A program made the position numbers and the translations under genes. This document shows, piece by piece, positions 44,518-54,048 of a stretch of DNA of 64,000 nt. The notes under the pieces are model-generated. The model was not told the origin of the DNA and made no database searches. It saw only the letters and a list, made by a program, of their open reading frames with translations. Origin of the DNA: Symbiodinium natans (Eukaryota > Sar > Dinophyceae > Suessiales > Symbiodiniaceae); contig CAJNDS010000713.1 of the NCBI GenBank assembly GCA_905221605.1, forward strand, positions 768,664-832,663. Direction: 5' to 3'. Each line of letters begins with the position of its first letter. Positions within the stretch are counted from its first letter, which is position 1.

Positions 44518-47500
44518 TATATATATCCCTTATAAAGCCCCTTACACAACCCGAATATCACCCTGCCCCCACATGAGCATATCCTGCCTGACCGTGTACT
44601 ATCCGGGAACAGTTTTGCCACGGGTGCTGCAGAGTCTGTCCGAGACCGAATTGGAATCCCATTGAGGCTGGGCATTACTGGGTGGGGCCACTCTCGTGTT
44701 GATCCGCCCAAATCCACCTCAAGGAGGTGCAGCCCTGTGTGCCGTGTGCCCCCCATGCAGAAGAAAAAGAAGACGAAGAAAAAGAAGAAAGAAGAAGAAG
44801 AAGAAGAAGAAGAAGAAGAAGAAGAAGAAGAAGAAGAAGAAGAAGAAGAAGAAGAAGAAGAAGAAGAAGAAGAAGAAGAAGAAGAAGAAGAAGAAGAAGA
44901 AGAAGAAGAAAGAAGAAGAAGAAGAAGAAGAAGAAGAAGAAGAAGAAGAAGAAGAAGAAGAAGAAGAAGAAGAAGAAGAAGAAGAAGAAGAAGAAGAAGA
45001 AGAAGAAGAAGAATAAAACGAAGAAGAATAAAACGAAGAAGAATCAGAAGAAGAAGAATTATAAGAAGAAGAGTAAGAGGAATATTCACATGAACAATCA
45101 ACAATCAACAAGCAGCTCGTGCGGAGCCTCCCAGTCTTCAAATGCGTAACTTCACTACTCGGATAACGGAGGAGCTTTCCGAGCTTTCGTGGTTTAAGGA
45201 TAAGGTTTTAGGCTTCAGGCGGCTTCAGGGCTTTCTTTGGTCTTCACTGACTACGTTCAAGGGTTACTTAGGGTCTGGAGGGCTTCGGGCTCCCGAGACT
45301 AGGGTTTCGGGTTTCAAGCCTTTGAGGTTCCCCACATCACTTGCGCGGCGCCCGCCCGTTCAGGATTCTTTCCCAAATGTCTGTGTCGTGGTCGTCGATG
45401 TTCCGGGAGTGCCCACTTCCATCCCACTACATGTCGCAATTAAACTAAGTTTGCCTTCATCTTAAAGAGTTGGAGTGGTTGTTGAAGTGGGTTTATAGAA
45501 TTTCTCAGGACATCTGCCAGAACTTCGCCAATGGCACTTTGAAGATCACCACGCGACAGACCTGGCAGGCGCTGTGACTTAGGCAAGCCAAGCATATATG
45601 AACTTTCTCGATAGTTGCTTGGCTATGATTTATCTGATGTATGTGCTGAATCTCTTTTCTGTTGTCGAAGTCAAGTGAGAGTTTGGGGATGAACTTGAGG
45701 ACAGTATGTTCAGCGGCAGAAAGCCTTCAAGTCTTCATCCATCATCTCAGTATATTCTTGAGTCTGTTCTGGCCGAGGTGTTCATTCCGCTGGCTGTCAG
45801 CTCTTCTGGGGGGGGGGGGGTTTGTAGGGTCACCTAAATTTAGTTCAGGCATCACAAGCCCAAAACCTAAAACTAAAACCCTCGGTTCTCAATGAATGTG
45901 AAGATTCATGGCGTTGTGCCAAGCTCGGGGCTAGGCACATCAGCTTCAGGCTTCATGCTGTGAGGATGTGCCTTGGAGTCCGAGATTCCCAAATCGCTCC
46001 ATTAACATCCAAATTTTTCAGACACCCCCCACTGAAACCACCCTCACAACCCCCTTAAAAACCTCAGCCCTACAGTAGACAGGCATAAACAGGCCGAATC
46101 ACTTTGGGTGGTTCTGCTGTGTTTGGCCTCCGGAGTATACATGCAGTCAAAGAAAGTGCAGCTGTGCTTCCAGCCGCATGAAGCAGGCAGTTGGTCTGGG
46201 TTTGGACAACGAGCAATGTGGTGGGCCCCGAACCTGCCCTCCGAAAGCTCTTGAGTCTTGACGCGCAGGGCCTGCTCAGGACTCCATGATTCTGTTAGTC
46301 AGCCATGGCTGTTTAGAGCCACGGCTGTTAGTGCCCTGTTTAGGCTTCTGAGCTAAGCCCGCTTTGAGTCCTTGGAGTCCGAGTCCCAGTTCGGCAGGTC
46401 CACGGGGTCTTGAAGCGCAACGCAGCTCGGTGATGTTTGCGTAAGCCAGCATTGGGGAGTGTACTGTGAGCGGAGAAGCCCTACTCAGATGTGTTTAGAT
46501 GAAAGATGGCAAGTTAGCCAGCACATCTCGATTGTATGTCCCAGAGCTTTCTGTGGCAGTGCTTGGCGAATATCCTGTAGTGATTTGATTGTGCCAGGTT
46601 TCGGCAGGGTGCTTCTTCACGAACTCCACACAGTTCACATATGACAGGATCTTGCACCTGCTGCAAGTGTATCGCTAGCAGCTTGTAGCAATTGTACTTC
46701 GGACTGTGAAGCCGGGATCTCATGAAGAAAGACATGAGAGAGAGAGAGAGAGAGAGAGCGAGATTCAGAGTGAGAGAGACAGAGTGAGAGGAGAGTTGAA
46801 GCACGAGGTCCGGTCCATGATAATGCGACAGGGGGTGGACTGAGTCAAGGGGGGGCATCATGCGAGCCTCGGCTCCCATGTTTCCTAATGAAAGAAAGAG
46901 AGACACTGCGTTTGTTTGTATGTTTGTTTGTTTGCGAAACATATCCTCGGAAACCCGCAATGCCATGACCCTCCACTCCCTGCCACCCCCGCTCCCTACA
47001 AAGACAAGCCTATCCAGGTGAAGGCCACGATGCGCGCCATGAACAAGGCCCGTGCTTCAACCTACGGACCGCCAGAGATTGCAAGGGCCTATAAGGGCCG
47101 TCAACTGCCCGGCACTGGTTATCTTGAGCTTGCGATGGATAGACGTCAGGAGAAGTTTAGGTGCTCGGCTTTGACACTAAACCAGCTAAACTTTGCTACT
47201 CCTGCTAAACTTTGAGGGTCCGGACTGCACAGGCCTGCATGGACACTTTGGCTGCTTGCGGCGATGTTTGCCGCAACGTGCTGTGCACGTCCCGTCCGGA
47301 CGTCTGTGCTTCGTCTGGAACTGTTTGCTTGGCTGACATGGCCTTCTGGCTGTTGAGATTGTTAAACAATGTATCGCCAAGCATGGAAGACTCAGGCTCT
47401 AAGGAGCTGCACGCAGAGATCTTGCACTACACCTACGAGATCCACGATCACTGCCTGCCTCGTTGCTGGTCCAGCAGATAAGAGTGATAAGAGCCATGAA

Positions 47501-50500
47501 TAGCCTAGCGACTTAGTAGCAAAGGCATCCAGATCAGTAGACTCTAGACAGGACGGAGTCCCCATATGGGCCAGACCACGCCAGCGATGAACACCAAGAA
47601 ACTCAGTAGTTCGTCGGATACATGACAGGGGAGGCACTACTCCTCGTTGAGAAGAGGTCGGCATACGATCACTAATCAGCCCAGCCAACGAGTCATTGCC
47701 GTCGGCAGCAAGTTGTTGTAAGCAGATCAACGAAACCGGGCAAAGCCAGACTGGTGAAGCCCAGGGTCTGGTGCCTACCACGAGATCTTCCTCATGCAAG
47801 GTCCACTGATCATGCGCGTCAAGCGCGTGGATATTGACGGAGTACCATTTCAGGATGGTTTCGTGCAATGTTCAGAGGCTGCAAGGTTCACGATTGACGC
47901 TTACATAAGGCGTCGGTAGCCAGTTCTGCGTCACCACCTTGTATTCAGACTCCCTGGTTTGAGGTGACGAGATGGCCGAGAAGATCCAGATCATGGGCTC
48001 CACTCCGGTCGAGGAGGAGTGCGGAGTCGAGTGCTACAACAATTCCTGAAGTTCTGGAGCATACTAGATATACTGGAGCATTCAGAGCACTGCCCAGGAG
48101 CCTCTCTATGGCCTCACCTACCTGCCGCGAAAGTTCAAGGCCCCGGGCAGGGCCAAAGCAATCATGGCTATGCTGGCCACTCTAGCTTCTTAGGAAGGGT
48201 CGCCTATCTATTGATTCTTCGAATGCCTGTCATCTGATTCTTGAGATGTCAAGCAGTAAGCAGTGGGGCTTCCAGTGTCTCCCTCTGTGGCAAGCTTGTG
48301 GTTGCCTGACAAACGAAACATGTAATAAGCCGGGCGGCTCAACATGCTCAACATGTTCAACAACTATGACTTGTTTGCTTGATCTACCTCTGATCTGCAA
48401 TCTTCTTCCTTGAGGTAGCCGTGGCAATTCCTCCCAGCAATGATGTGGACCTCTTCGCGCACTGCGCAGGCAACATGCCTTTAGCCGTGTGCGACATGTT
48501 CAGGCGGTGGACCTGAAGATGAAGTGTACAACTCGCAGCGATACACGCCAGGGAACCATCATGATGAATATCTGAACATTCATCTTTTGACTTTCGGTCT
48601 TTTCAAGGGACCGGTGGTGCCTTGCAACGTATTGTAACTTCGTTACTCAGTGGCTCAGTGATGCAAGACCGGCATGGTCCATGACCCCGCTCGGCAGCGG
48701 ATTAGTGTCAGGTTTGGTACTGTTGCACCTGCCGCGCACGCACACTCGCGCAAGCTTGATCTGTTTTCAGGCTTCATTGCCATCATCCAAAATGGCAAAC
48801 TGCTAGGCAAGGATGCGGGCGAGAGACCGATGTGCAGCGAATGAGTCAGAGCAAGTGCATCTTTTTCGCATCCTTCGTGGCACCTTCGTGGTGGCACCCA
48901 GATCTGAGTGGAGGCTTCAACGTTACCGTGGGTGGCGGCCTTGGCTTCACCCACAACAACCAGCCGCTGGGTCAAAGAAGCAGGGCCAGGGTTCAATCAT
49001 GGGCTTCGACTTCAAAGAGCATTTGCTTTAGCAAGGCTGTAGCAAGGCTTTAAAGCAGCTTTAGCAGATAGGGTGTAAGAATGTATAAGATGTTGGCAGC
49101 CGTTGTCGTTCGGTTCACATGCCAAGGAAGACCCATCCTCGACTTGCAGATGTGATCGGCAGTCTGGCAGGACATGGGAGGTTTGTTTTGGCAGCTAGCA
49201 GCTTGCAACGCCGTTAGCAGCTGCTCCTCTCTTCAGATAAGCTGTAGGAAGTGTTGCTGAGGTTTCTGCAAGCCTGGTGATGCGCGCCCTGTCTGCACGA
49301 AGACGAAGGGTCAGGCGTGCCAGGAGCTCTAAGGCCTCTAGGGACAGCTCGTGGAAGTCCAGCGATACTTGGGCACGCCGAGTGGCATGATCACGGATGA
49401 AAACAGCCAATGTTAAGCTGCTTGACAGATTCCTATACAAGGAAGTACGTGTGCGAGTGCATCCTGACCGTTGCCCGCGACTTCGGTGACCGCCACTTTG
49501 CAGAGTTTAAGGCCAAGCAAGGTTGCCAGCAGCTGTCGGTATATGCTACGGACATCCGTCAAGCTTTTGTTTGGGCTTTCTCCAAGAGCTCCAAGAAGCT
49601 ACAGAGTACATTCGGTTTCCTCTTCACTGACCACATTCAGTTTCCAACTCGCCGGCCCCGCTTCTCTCCAAGGTACGGGCCGAAAGCATGCGCGTGTGAA
49701 GTACACAGTGGAAGACTACGGTGCGGAGTGGTTCAAGGAGCGCACCACCTCTTATAGCTCTTCTCACCTTGCAACGAAGGCAGGGGTTGTTTTGGATGGT
49801 GCATCCTTGTATGCCGCAAGGAGCAGGTCGAGGACCGCCTTGGCTTCAAGCTGGAGCCTGCCCTGGGCCCAGAACATCCCACGAGTGGGGAAGCCTGTCA
49901 TTGTGTCTCTGTCCAGGCGAAGCCATACAAGATTGAGCATCGCGGTGACCTTCACGGCTGGGCCCTCAGAGAAGCACGAGGCACAACTGTCACAAGATAC
50001 ATATTATGAACGATGAGAGATTTTGTGAGCATCTTTGACCCTGTGAGATATTCTGAGTGTTTTTCAGGCTGGGTCAAGGCCAGCGATGGCACCTGGAGCT
50101 GCGGTCTGCTGATCCCCATCGGCCGTGTCAAGGAGCATGTGACATGGCTCTTTTGTCTGTCTCGAGGCGGTTTAGGTACCGAAGATGTCACCAGTCAGTC
50201 CGTTTGCGTGCGTGCGTACACGCGTGCGGCAGGAGAGCAGCCGCGTTTGCCTGCGCAAGATTGCCGAAGAGTTGAAGGGTAAGGAGAAGGCAGGCTCTCT
50301 CCAATTGACTTATGGGTGCTGATATACGCTGCATGCATACAAAGCACACAGTCTTCGATGTGAGTCCGCTCTCGGCTTCTGTTTCTTTGCTCCAAGGCAC
50401 CAACAAGTATAGTCTCCTTGAGCATCATTCCTCGGCACCAGAACCCAAATTGAACCCTACGTGTCAGAACTGCCGCCTGTTGGCACTGAGTCAAGTCTGG

Positions 50501-53500
50501 CAGGGTGGTTTCCGCATGACGTGCAACCAGTCCCTCGTTCTGGAAAACATCTCCGAGGCCGCGGTTCATGCATTGATGCTCTTCATGGGCTGCTTGGACA
50601 TGGCTGCAAGAAAGCCGGGTTTGCTTCAGAGCCTCCACCGACCAGTCGCACGATGGACTTGGCTAGGCCAAGAGACCTATTATCCAAAAGCTTCTGGACG
50701 AGTACAAGGTGATGCACAGCAAGGACTGCTGAGACGGTGGCCAGACAGTATGGAGCTTCCAAGCACGCCGTGATTGGGAGGAAACCACCGTCAGCGGTTT
50801 GCGCCGCAACATGGTTGCCTGCCGCAAGCTCAGCCAGATCAAGTCCCGGCGTGCACTACATGGGGAGACAATCACGCATGCTGGCCTCCTTCCCTGTGTT
50901 TTGGTTCCATCATTTTCTTATCTCAACTGTAGTGATCAGAGGGATCGCAGCTGGAGCTTCGCATCGTTATCGAAACCAAAGCGACGTTGTCGTTTTGTCG
51001 TTTGTCGGTGCTTCAGGCGCACCGAAAACCAGCCCACGCTGGCCAGAACCCAATCATTCCCAGGTGTCGCCCTGCCCACTTGCCCGCTGGCGTTCGCCGA
51101 GGCGCGCCTGTTTTAGGCCATTAGGTTGGATTGTTTCTTATCAGAAGACCCACGATCGGGCACATGTGTGCGGGGTCTGAGTCAAGGGCTCAAGGGCTTC
51201 TCGTGCACAAACTGTCTAGAGGAAGAGACTTCCACTTCGTTAAATGTGCAGGTTGCGTTTGGCAGGCAGACCTTGAATCCGTCTCGATTTGTATACACAG
51301 CTCAGGCTGAACGATACTTGCCAACTCTCGTGGAGCGCTTGGAGGCGGTGACCGATGCTGTCGGCTTGGGCCAGGCGAAGATACGCGCACTGGCTTGCTG
51401 TGCATGTGCAATGTGTCTACAATGTGTGTTTGTCGAGTCTTCTTGTGTTTTGTGCCCTGCGAGGAGGACATTGTCATCCGTATGACTGGCTGCCCGAATT
51501 CCTGCGGCAGGCCGACAATGGCCGTGTGGAAAGGGAGCTTTGAAGCCCAGAAGCTGCGTGAGCTTTCCGAGGCCTTCGATGGCCGAGATTGGGTTCATTG
51601 GCAAGGCTGTTTGGGTCCGCACAACACGTCTGAAGAGCTAGTTGCATGCCATGGCCGGTCTCCTCAACTGGTAAGTTTTGCAGTGCATTGCCTGGCTGTA
51701 GTGCCTTCTGTTCCTTCTGGCCATGAAGTGCTGAGCCCCACTGTACGGCAGCATTTTGTTGTTCCAGGCTCCTGGCACCTACAACATGTACCTAGGCCCG
51801 GGCTGCATTTCCCGAAATTATGCACAATGTGATGGTGCGGTGCTAGGAGATGCCAAGAGACGTTTGCCTTCTTTCAGCTGATTTAGAGTGTCCTGAACTT
51901 GAAGAACGAGTCTCCGGCGGTCTCTGTGGCTCAAAACATGAAGGCCGTGCCTTGCTGTCCCGGGGAGGTGCCGACTTTGTGGGCCAGCGCTTGAACACTC
52001 TTTTCGCAGAGTCTGTCAACGAGGCATGCTCTGGGTTTCGGAGAATCAGCGAAGGCGAGACAGGCCAGCGTACGCAAGCAGAGTGGCTTATTTTGCAGGA
52101 CCAGATCATCCAGATCCTTACCCCCATTTTTGGCCGTTTTGCCAAGGCCTCCGTGTGCACTTGCTGTTGAACTCGTCCTGGCCTTTTTTTTTGTTGAGGG
52201 GAAGGGGGGGGGGTTCCAATTGCCAGGAGAACCTACTTTCTCGACATCTGATTAGGAAACCTCTTTTTCTCTAGATGTGCTGAAAGTCCGAAGGAAGAAC
52301 GAAAAGGAAAGAAACAAAGAAAGCAAGAAAGAAAGACAGCAGAAAGAACCAACGAACAAAAAGAGTGCAAGAAGAAAGACCACATTATTCAGAATAGGAA
52401 GTAAGTTGAAGTCAGAGCGAGAGAGTGAGAGAAAGATAAATGAAGACAATCAAGAACAAAGGCCGCAAATGATAGGTAAATAAATCAAGAAATCAAGAAT
52501 CAAGGAACAACAGTTAGTCAAAGAAATCAAGAAAGAAAGAAAGAACACGGAAATAATGACAGAATGAGTAACGAAAGGAAGACTAAAGCAAGAATGAGCG
52601 ATATAAATAAACCTGCAGGAAGAAGGGAAGACTGTCAAGATTACTATTGCTGTTGCTGTCAGGCGCCCTCCACCGCCACCCTGCTTTGAATGTATTGTAA
52701 CCTGTGCAATCTTGCCTTGTAAAGAACAATAAAGAACATCAGCCCCTGAAGTGGACTTGCGCTTAACAACATACGAATTCTTAATTTGGGGCACCCCCTC
52801 CCCCCCTGCTTTAGTGAGTTTTTAGCCTTTGCACCCAGGAAGAGGACGTGCATTAAAAAAACCCTTCATGTGAGAATTGTGTTGCATGTTTGGGGCGGGG
52901 GCGGGGGGTTGCACTTATTCTGTGGACCCGCAAGCTTGCCTTGTGAAGATGATCATGGGCTTGCACTAAAAGCATACAATCCTTTCTAAACCCGTCATGC
53001 GAGCATTGTGATTGCAAATGGGGGGGAGGGGGGGCCCCCCCCCCCCCCCCCCCCCCGCTGTTTTCTGGGTCCCCACCAACCTCCCCGCATTTTACGTTGC
53101 TTCTAACCCATGCAAGCTTGCTTTGTGGCTTTGTAAAGAGCATCAGCCCATGAAGAGGACTGTCGCTTAACACGCACGAAGTCTTTCTAAACCCATGGTT
53201 GCAGCATGGTGTTGCTGCAATTTTTTCGTTCTTGCCTTCTGTCTGTCTATACAATAGAGATTCTGCCAGTCTAATACGGAGGGCGTACAAATAGAGTGGT
53301 TTTCCTATCAACATACCTGACACGGGCCTCGAACCCAAATGCAGACACGTGTCACGTACCCTGCGAACAGAGCAGACGCAACCCGCATTTTTCTTGTCTG
53401 TATTTTCTCATCTCTCATCTCATTTTCTTCTCTATCCATCTTGTATTCTTTCTCTTGTCTCGTAAAGTATGGAGACTTCCAGCCGTTTCCTGAGGAATTG

Positions 53501-53918
53501 TTCCTATTAGAATAGTGAGAAGAAGTTTATCTAGAGAAATGGGTCAACAAAAGGATAAACAAACCATCTCCAACGCCCTTGCAAGCTTTGCTCGTATGGC
53601 GAGCATTCGAATCAGGAAACAACAAACTTGAGACTAAGGCTACTTGTTCGTCATGCCAGTTTGGTCCGCCCGTGTTGTACGGCATGTTGGCATGCCCTCT
53701 CTTTTTCTGCATGAATGTACCACTCGCTGCTGAGCTTCTCGCCCTGCTGCATGATTGACGTTGGTTATGTTGGTTCAGTCCCAGATGCCGGGCATTGTTG
53801 CCTCAAGGAGCGAGAGAAGAGCGAGAAGTTTGGTGACTTCCTCATCCGCAAGCAGATCGTCAAGCCGCCTCTCAGATGTCTGGAGATTCTGGAAGTTGTA
53901 TCGGTGTGTCGAACGTAA
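37726..53918 (+). CDS. MET5: Sulfite reductase hemoprotein with N-terminal flavodoxin domain (MET5/CysI type), nearly 40 exons
   Basis: This enzyme reduces sulfite to sulfide with six electrons, the last step of sulfate assimilation before cysteine synthesis. Order: flavodoxin domain (37726 to about 40158), then the CysI-type core of two ferredoxin-like half domains and two siroheme/[4Fe-4S] domains (40293-53918). The stop is TAA at 53916. Cluster cysteines are present as CVALPTC (C-x5-C) and GCPNSC (C-x3-C). Sulfite-pocket residues known from E. coli CysI are present as RLPGG, TTRQT and LPRKFK. Exons are mostly 30-85 bp, with GC, GA or GT donors and mostly AG/G acceptors. The start codon and exons before 37726 are not found, and one or two small exons (for example near 49000-49440) are missing from my model. 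Exon lists are in the segment entries. Confidence 0.93.
40293..45568 (+). CDS. MET5: Sulfite reductase, linker and first half-domain exons
   Basis: Exons: 40293-40361 (linker, DGPVKTDEQIK), 40551-40583 (VETKQLRGSMK), about 43456-43505 (DTKLIKSHGSYQQETR), 43666-43713 (DDRDLREERQKMGVEN), 43919-44002 (MLTMGRGVRLPGGF and TAEQWIAMD), 45509-45568 (NGTLKITTRQTWQ). HGSYQQ...DDRD is the conserved entry to the CysI fold. The arginines in RLPGG and TTRQ correspond to siroheme/sulfite ligands. Between 40361 and 43456 no exon was seen beyond 40551-40583; a ~30-residue gap to the family consensus suggests one more exon hidden in the 2.9-kb intron. Most donors here are GC or GT. Confidence 0.88.
40819..41175. 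repeat. GAT, CTG, GAC/GAG and AGGAGGACA microsatellites in a row
   Basis: About 50 bp of GAT, about 35 bp of CTG, then GACGAG-type and AGGAGGACAAGG repeats. They lie in a long sulfite reductase intron. The resulting Asp- or Gly-rich frames are artefacts. Confidence 0.9.
41270..43200. other. Non-repetitive part of a long sulfite reductase intron
   Basis: About 2 kb of ordinary-complexity DNA with overlapping frames on both strands (42093-42542 minus, 149 aa; 41841-42311 plus, 156 aa; 41351-41668 minus, 105 aa). None resembles a known protein. It may contain the missing half-domain exon or an old insertion. Confidence 0.3.
43300..43346. repeat. GTC microsatellite
   Basis: About 13 GTC triplets flanked by GGTGGT and GTTGTG repeats, within the same long intron. 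Confidence 0.9.
44449..44528. repeat. TATA and CATA microsatellite
   Basis: Short TA and ACAT repeats in a sulfite reductase intron. Confidence 0.9.
44760..45070. repeat. GAA microsatellite, about 250 bp
   Basis: Long nearly pure GAA tract with a few frame-shifting interruptions, giving poly-Glu, poly-Lys and poly-Arg frames that are not genes. It lies in the intron between exons 43919-44002 and 45509-45568. Confidence 0.95.
45904..49491 (+). CDS. MET5: Sulfite reductase, middle exons (first siroheme domain to second half-domain)
   Basis: Exons: possible 12-bp micro-exon 45904-45915 (IHGV), 47018-47047 (VKATMRAMNK), 47233-47298 (LAACGDVCRNV), 47404-47461 (ELHAEILHYTYEIHDH), 47765-47800 (GAYHEIFLM), 47964-48016 (EMAEKIQIMGSTPVEE), 48098-48139 (EPLYGLTYLPRKFK), 48415-48469 (VAVAIPPSNDVDLFAHC), 48771-48806 (FIAIIQNGKLLG), 48914-48970 (FNVTVGGGLGFTHNN), 49442-49491 (YVCECILTVARDFGD). 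Phases are compatible across most joins. The lysines in LPRKFK match the active-site lysines of CysI. An exon of about 20 residues is still missing between THNN and KYVCEC. Confidence 0.9.
46737..46795. repeat. GA microsatellite
   Basis: GA run with flanking AGAGTGAGAG variants in a sulfite reductase intron. Confidence 0.9.
49673..53918 (+). CDS. MET5: Sulfite reductase, C-terminal exons with the [4Fe-4S]/siroheme cysteines
   Basis: Exons: 49673-49737 (ARVKYTVEDYGAEWF), 49821 to about 49871, 49917-49956, 50068-50132 (GLLIPIGRVK), 50233-50283, 50504-50557 (FRMTCNQSLVLENIS), 50673-50708 (PIIQKLLDEYK), 50781-50820 and 51064-51101 (ACVALPTCPLAFAE across the join), 51306-51374 (AERYLPTLVERLEAV), 51464 to about 51526 (IRMTGCPNSCGRP), about 51588-51605 (IGFIGK), 51768-51795 (APGTYNMYLG), 51968-52023 (GADFVGQRLNTLF), 52099-52146 (QIIQILTPIFGRFAK), 53808-53918 (SEKFGDFLIRK, stop). 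The end FGDF is the usual CysI C-terminus; the 20 residues after RKQIVK are unlike the family and may be read-through of a last donor. Confidence 0.92.
52700..53200. repeat. Diverged copies of the G/C-hairpin satellite in the last sulfite reductase intron
   Basis: The segment near 52984-53060 (GTCATGCGAGCATTGTG, TTGCAAATGGGG, G-run then C-run, CGCTGTTTT) matches the monomers at 28985-30230. CATGCAAGCTTGCTT at about 53111 matches the edge units. CATCAGCCC...GAAG sequences at about 52737 and 53139 suggest a local ~400-bp duplication. Confidence 0.75.
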
Positions 53919-54005
53919 GCAAGCCTTGCAAGCAGGATAGGGGGTCTTGGATTCCTTTGTAGGGGGCCTCCTGGGTGCCAAGTTGGCAGCGCAATAGAGG
54001 TGGTT

Positions 54006-54048
<43 letters not shown>

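Noticed and set aside
44662-45149. Poly-Glu, poly-Lys, poly-Arg and poly-Ser frames of up to 230 aa
   Set aside because: They are readings of one GAA/TTC microsatellite in an intron; all frames are open because of periodicity.
47801-47930. Protein-like frame after the exon at 47800 (LIMRVKRVDIDGVPFQ)
   Set aside because: It would extend the exon in a way that departs from the sulfite reductase consensus; a GT donor at 47801 joins the next exon in frame.
49471-50016. 181-aa continuous + strand frame as an independent gene
   Set aside because: Only its middle part (ARVKYTVEDYGAEWF) is real coding sequence, one sulfite reductase exon; the rest is intron read-through or out-of-frame exon.
53300-53410. 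tRNA gene on the minus strand
   Set aside because: Only a T-loop-like sequence is present; the flanking arms close into a 37-nt hairpin with no D-arm or anticodon arm.
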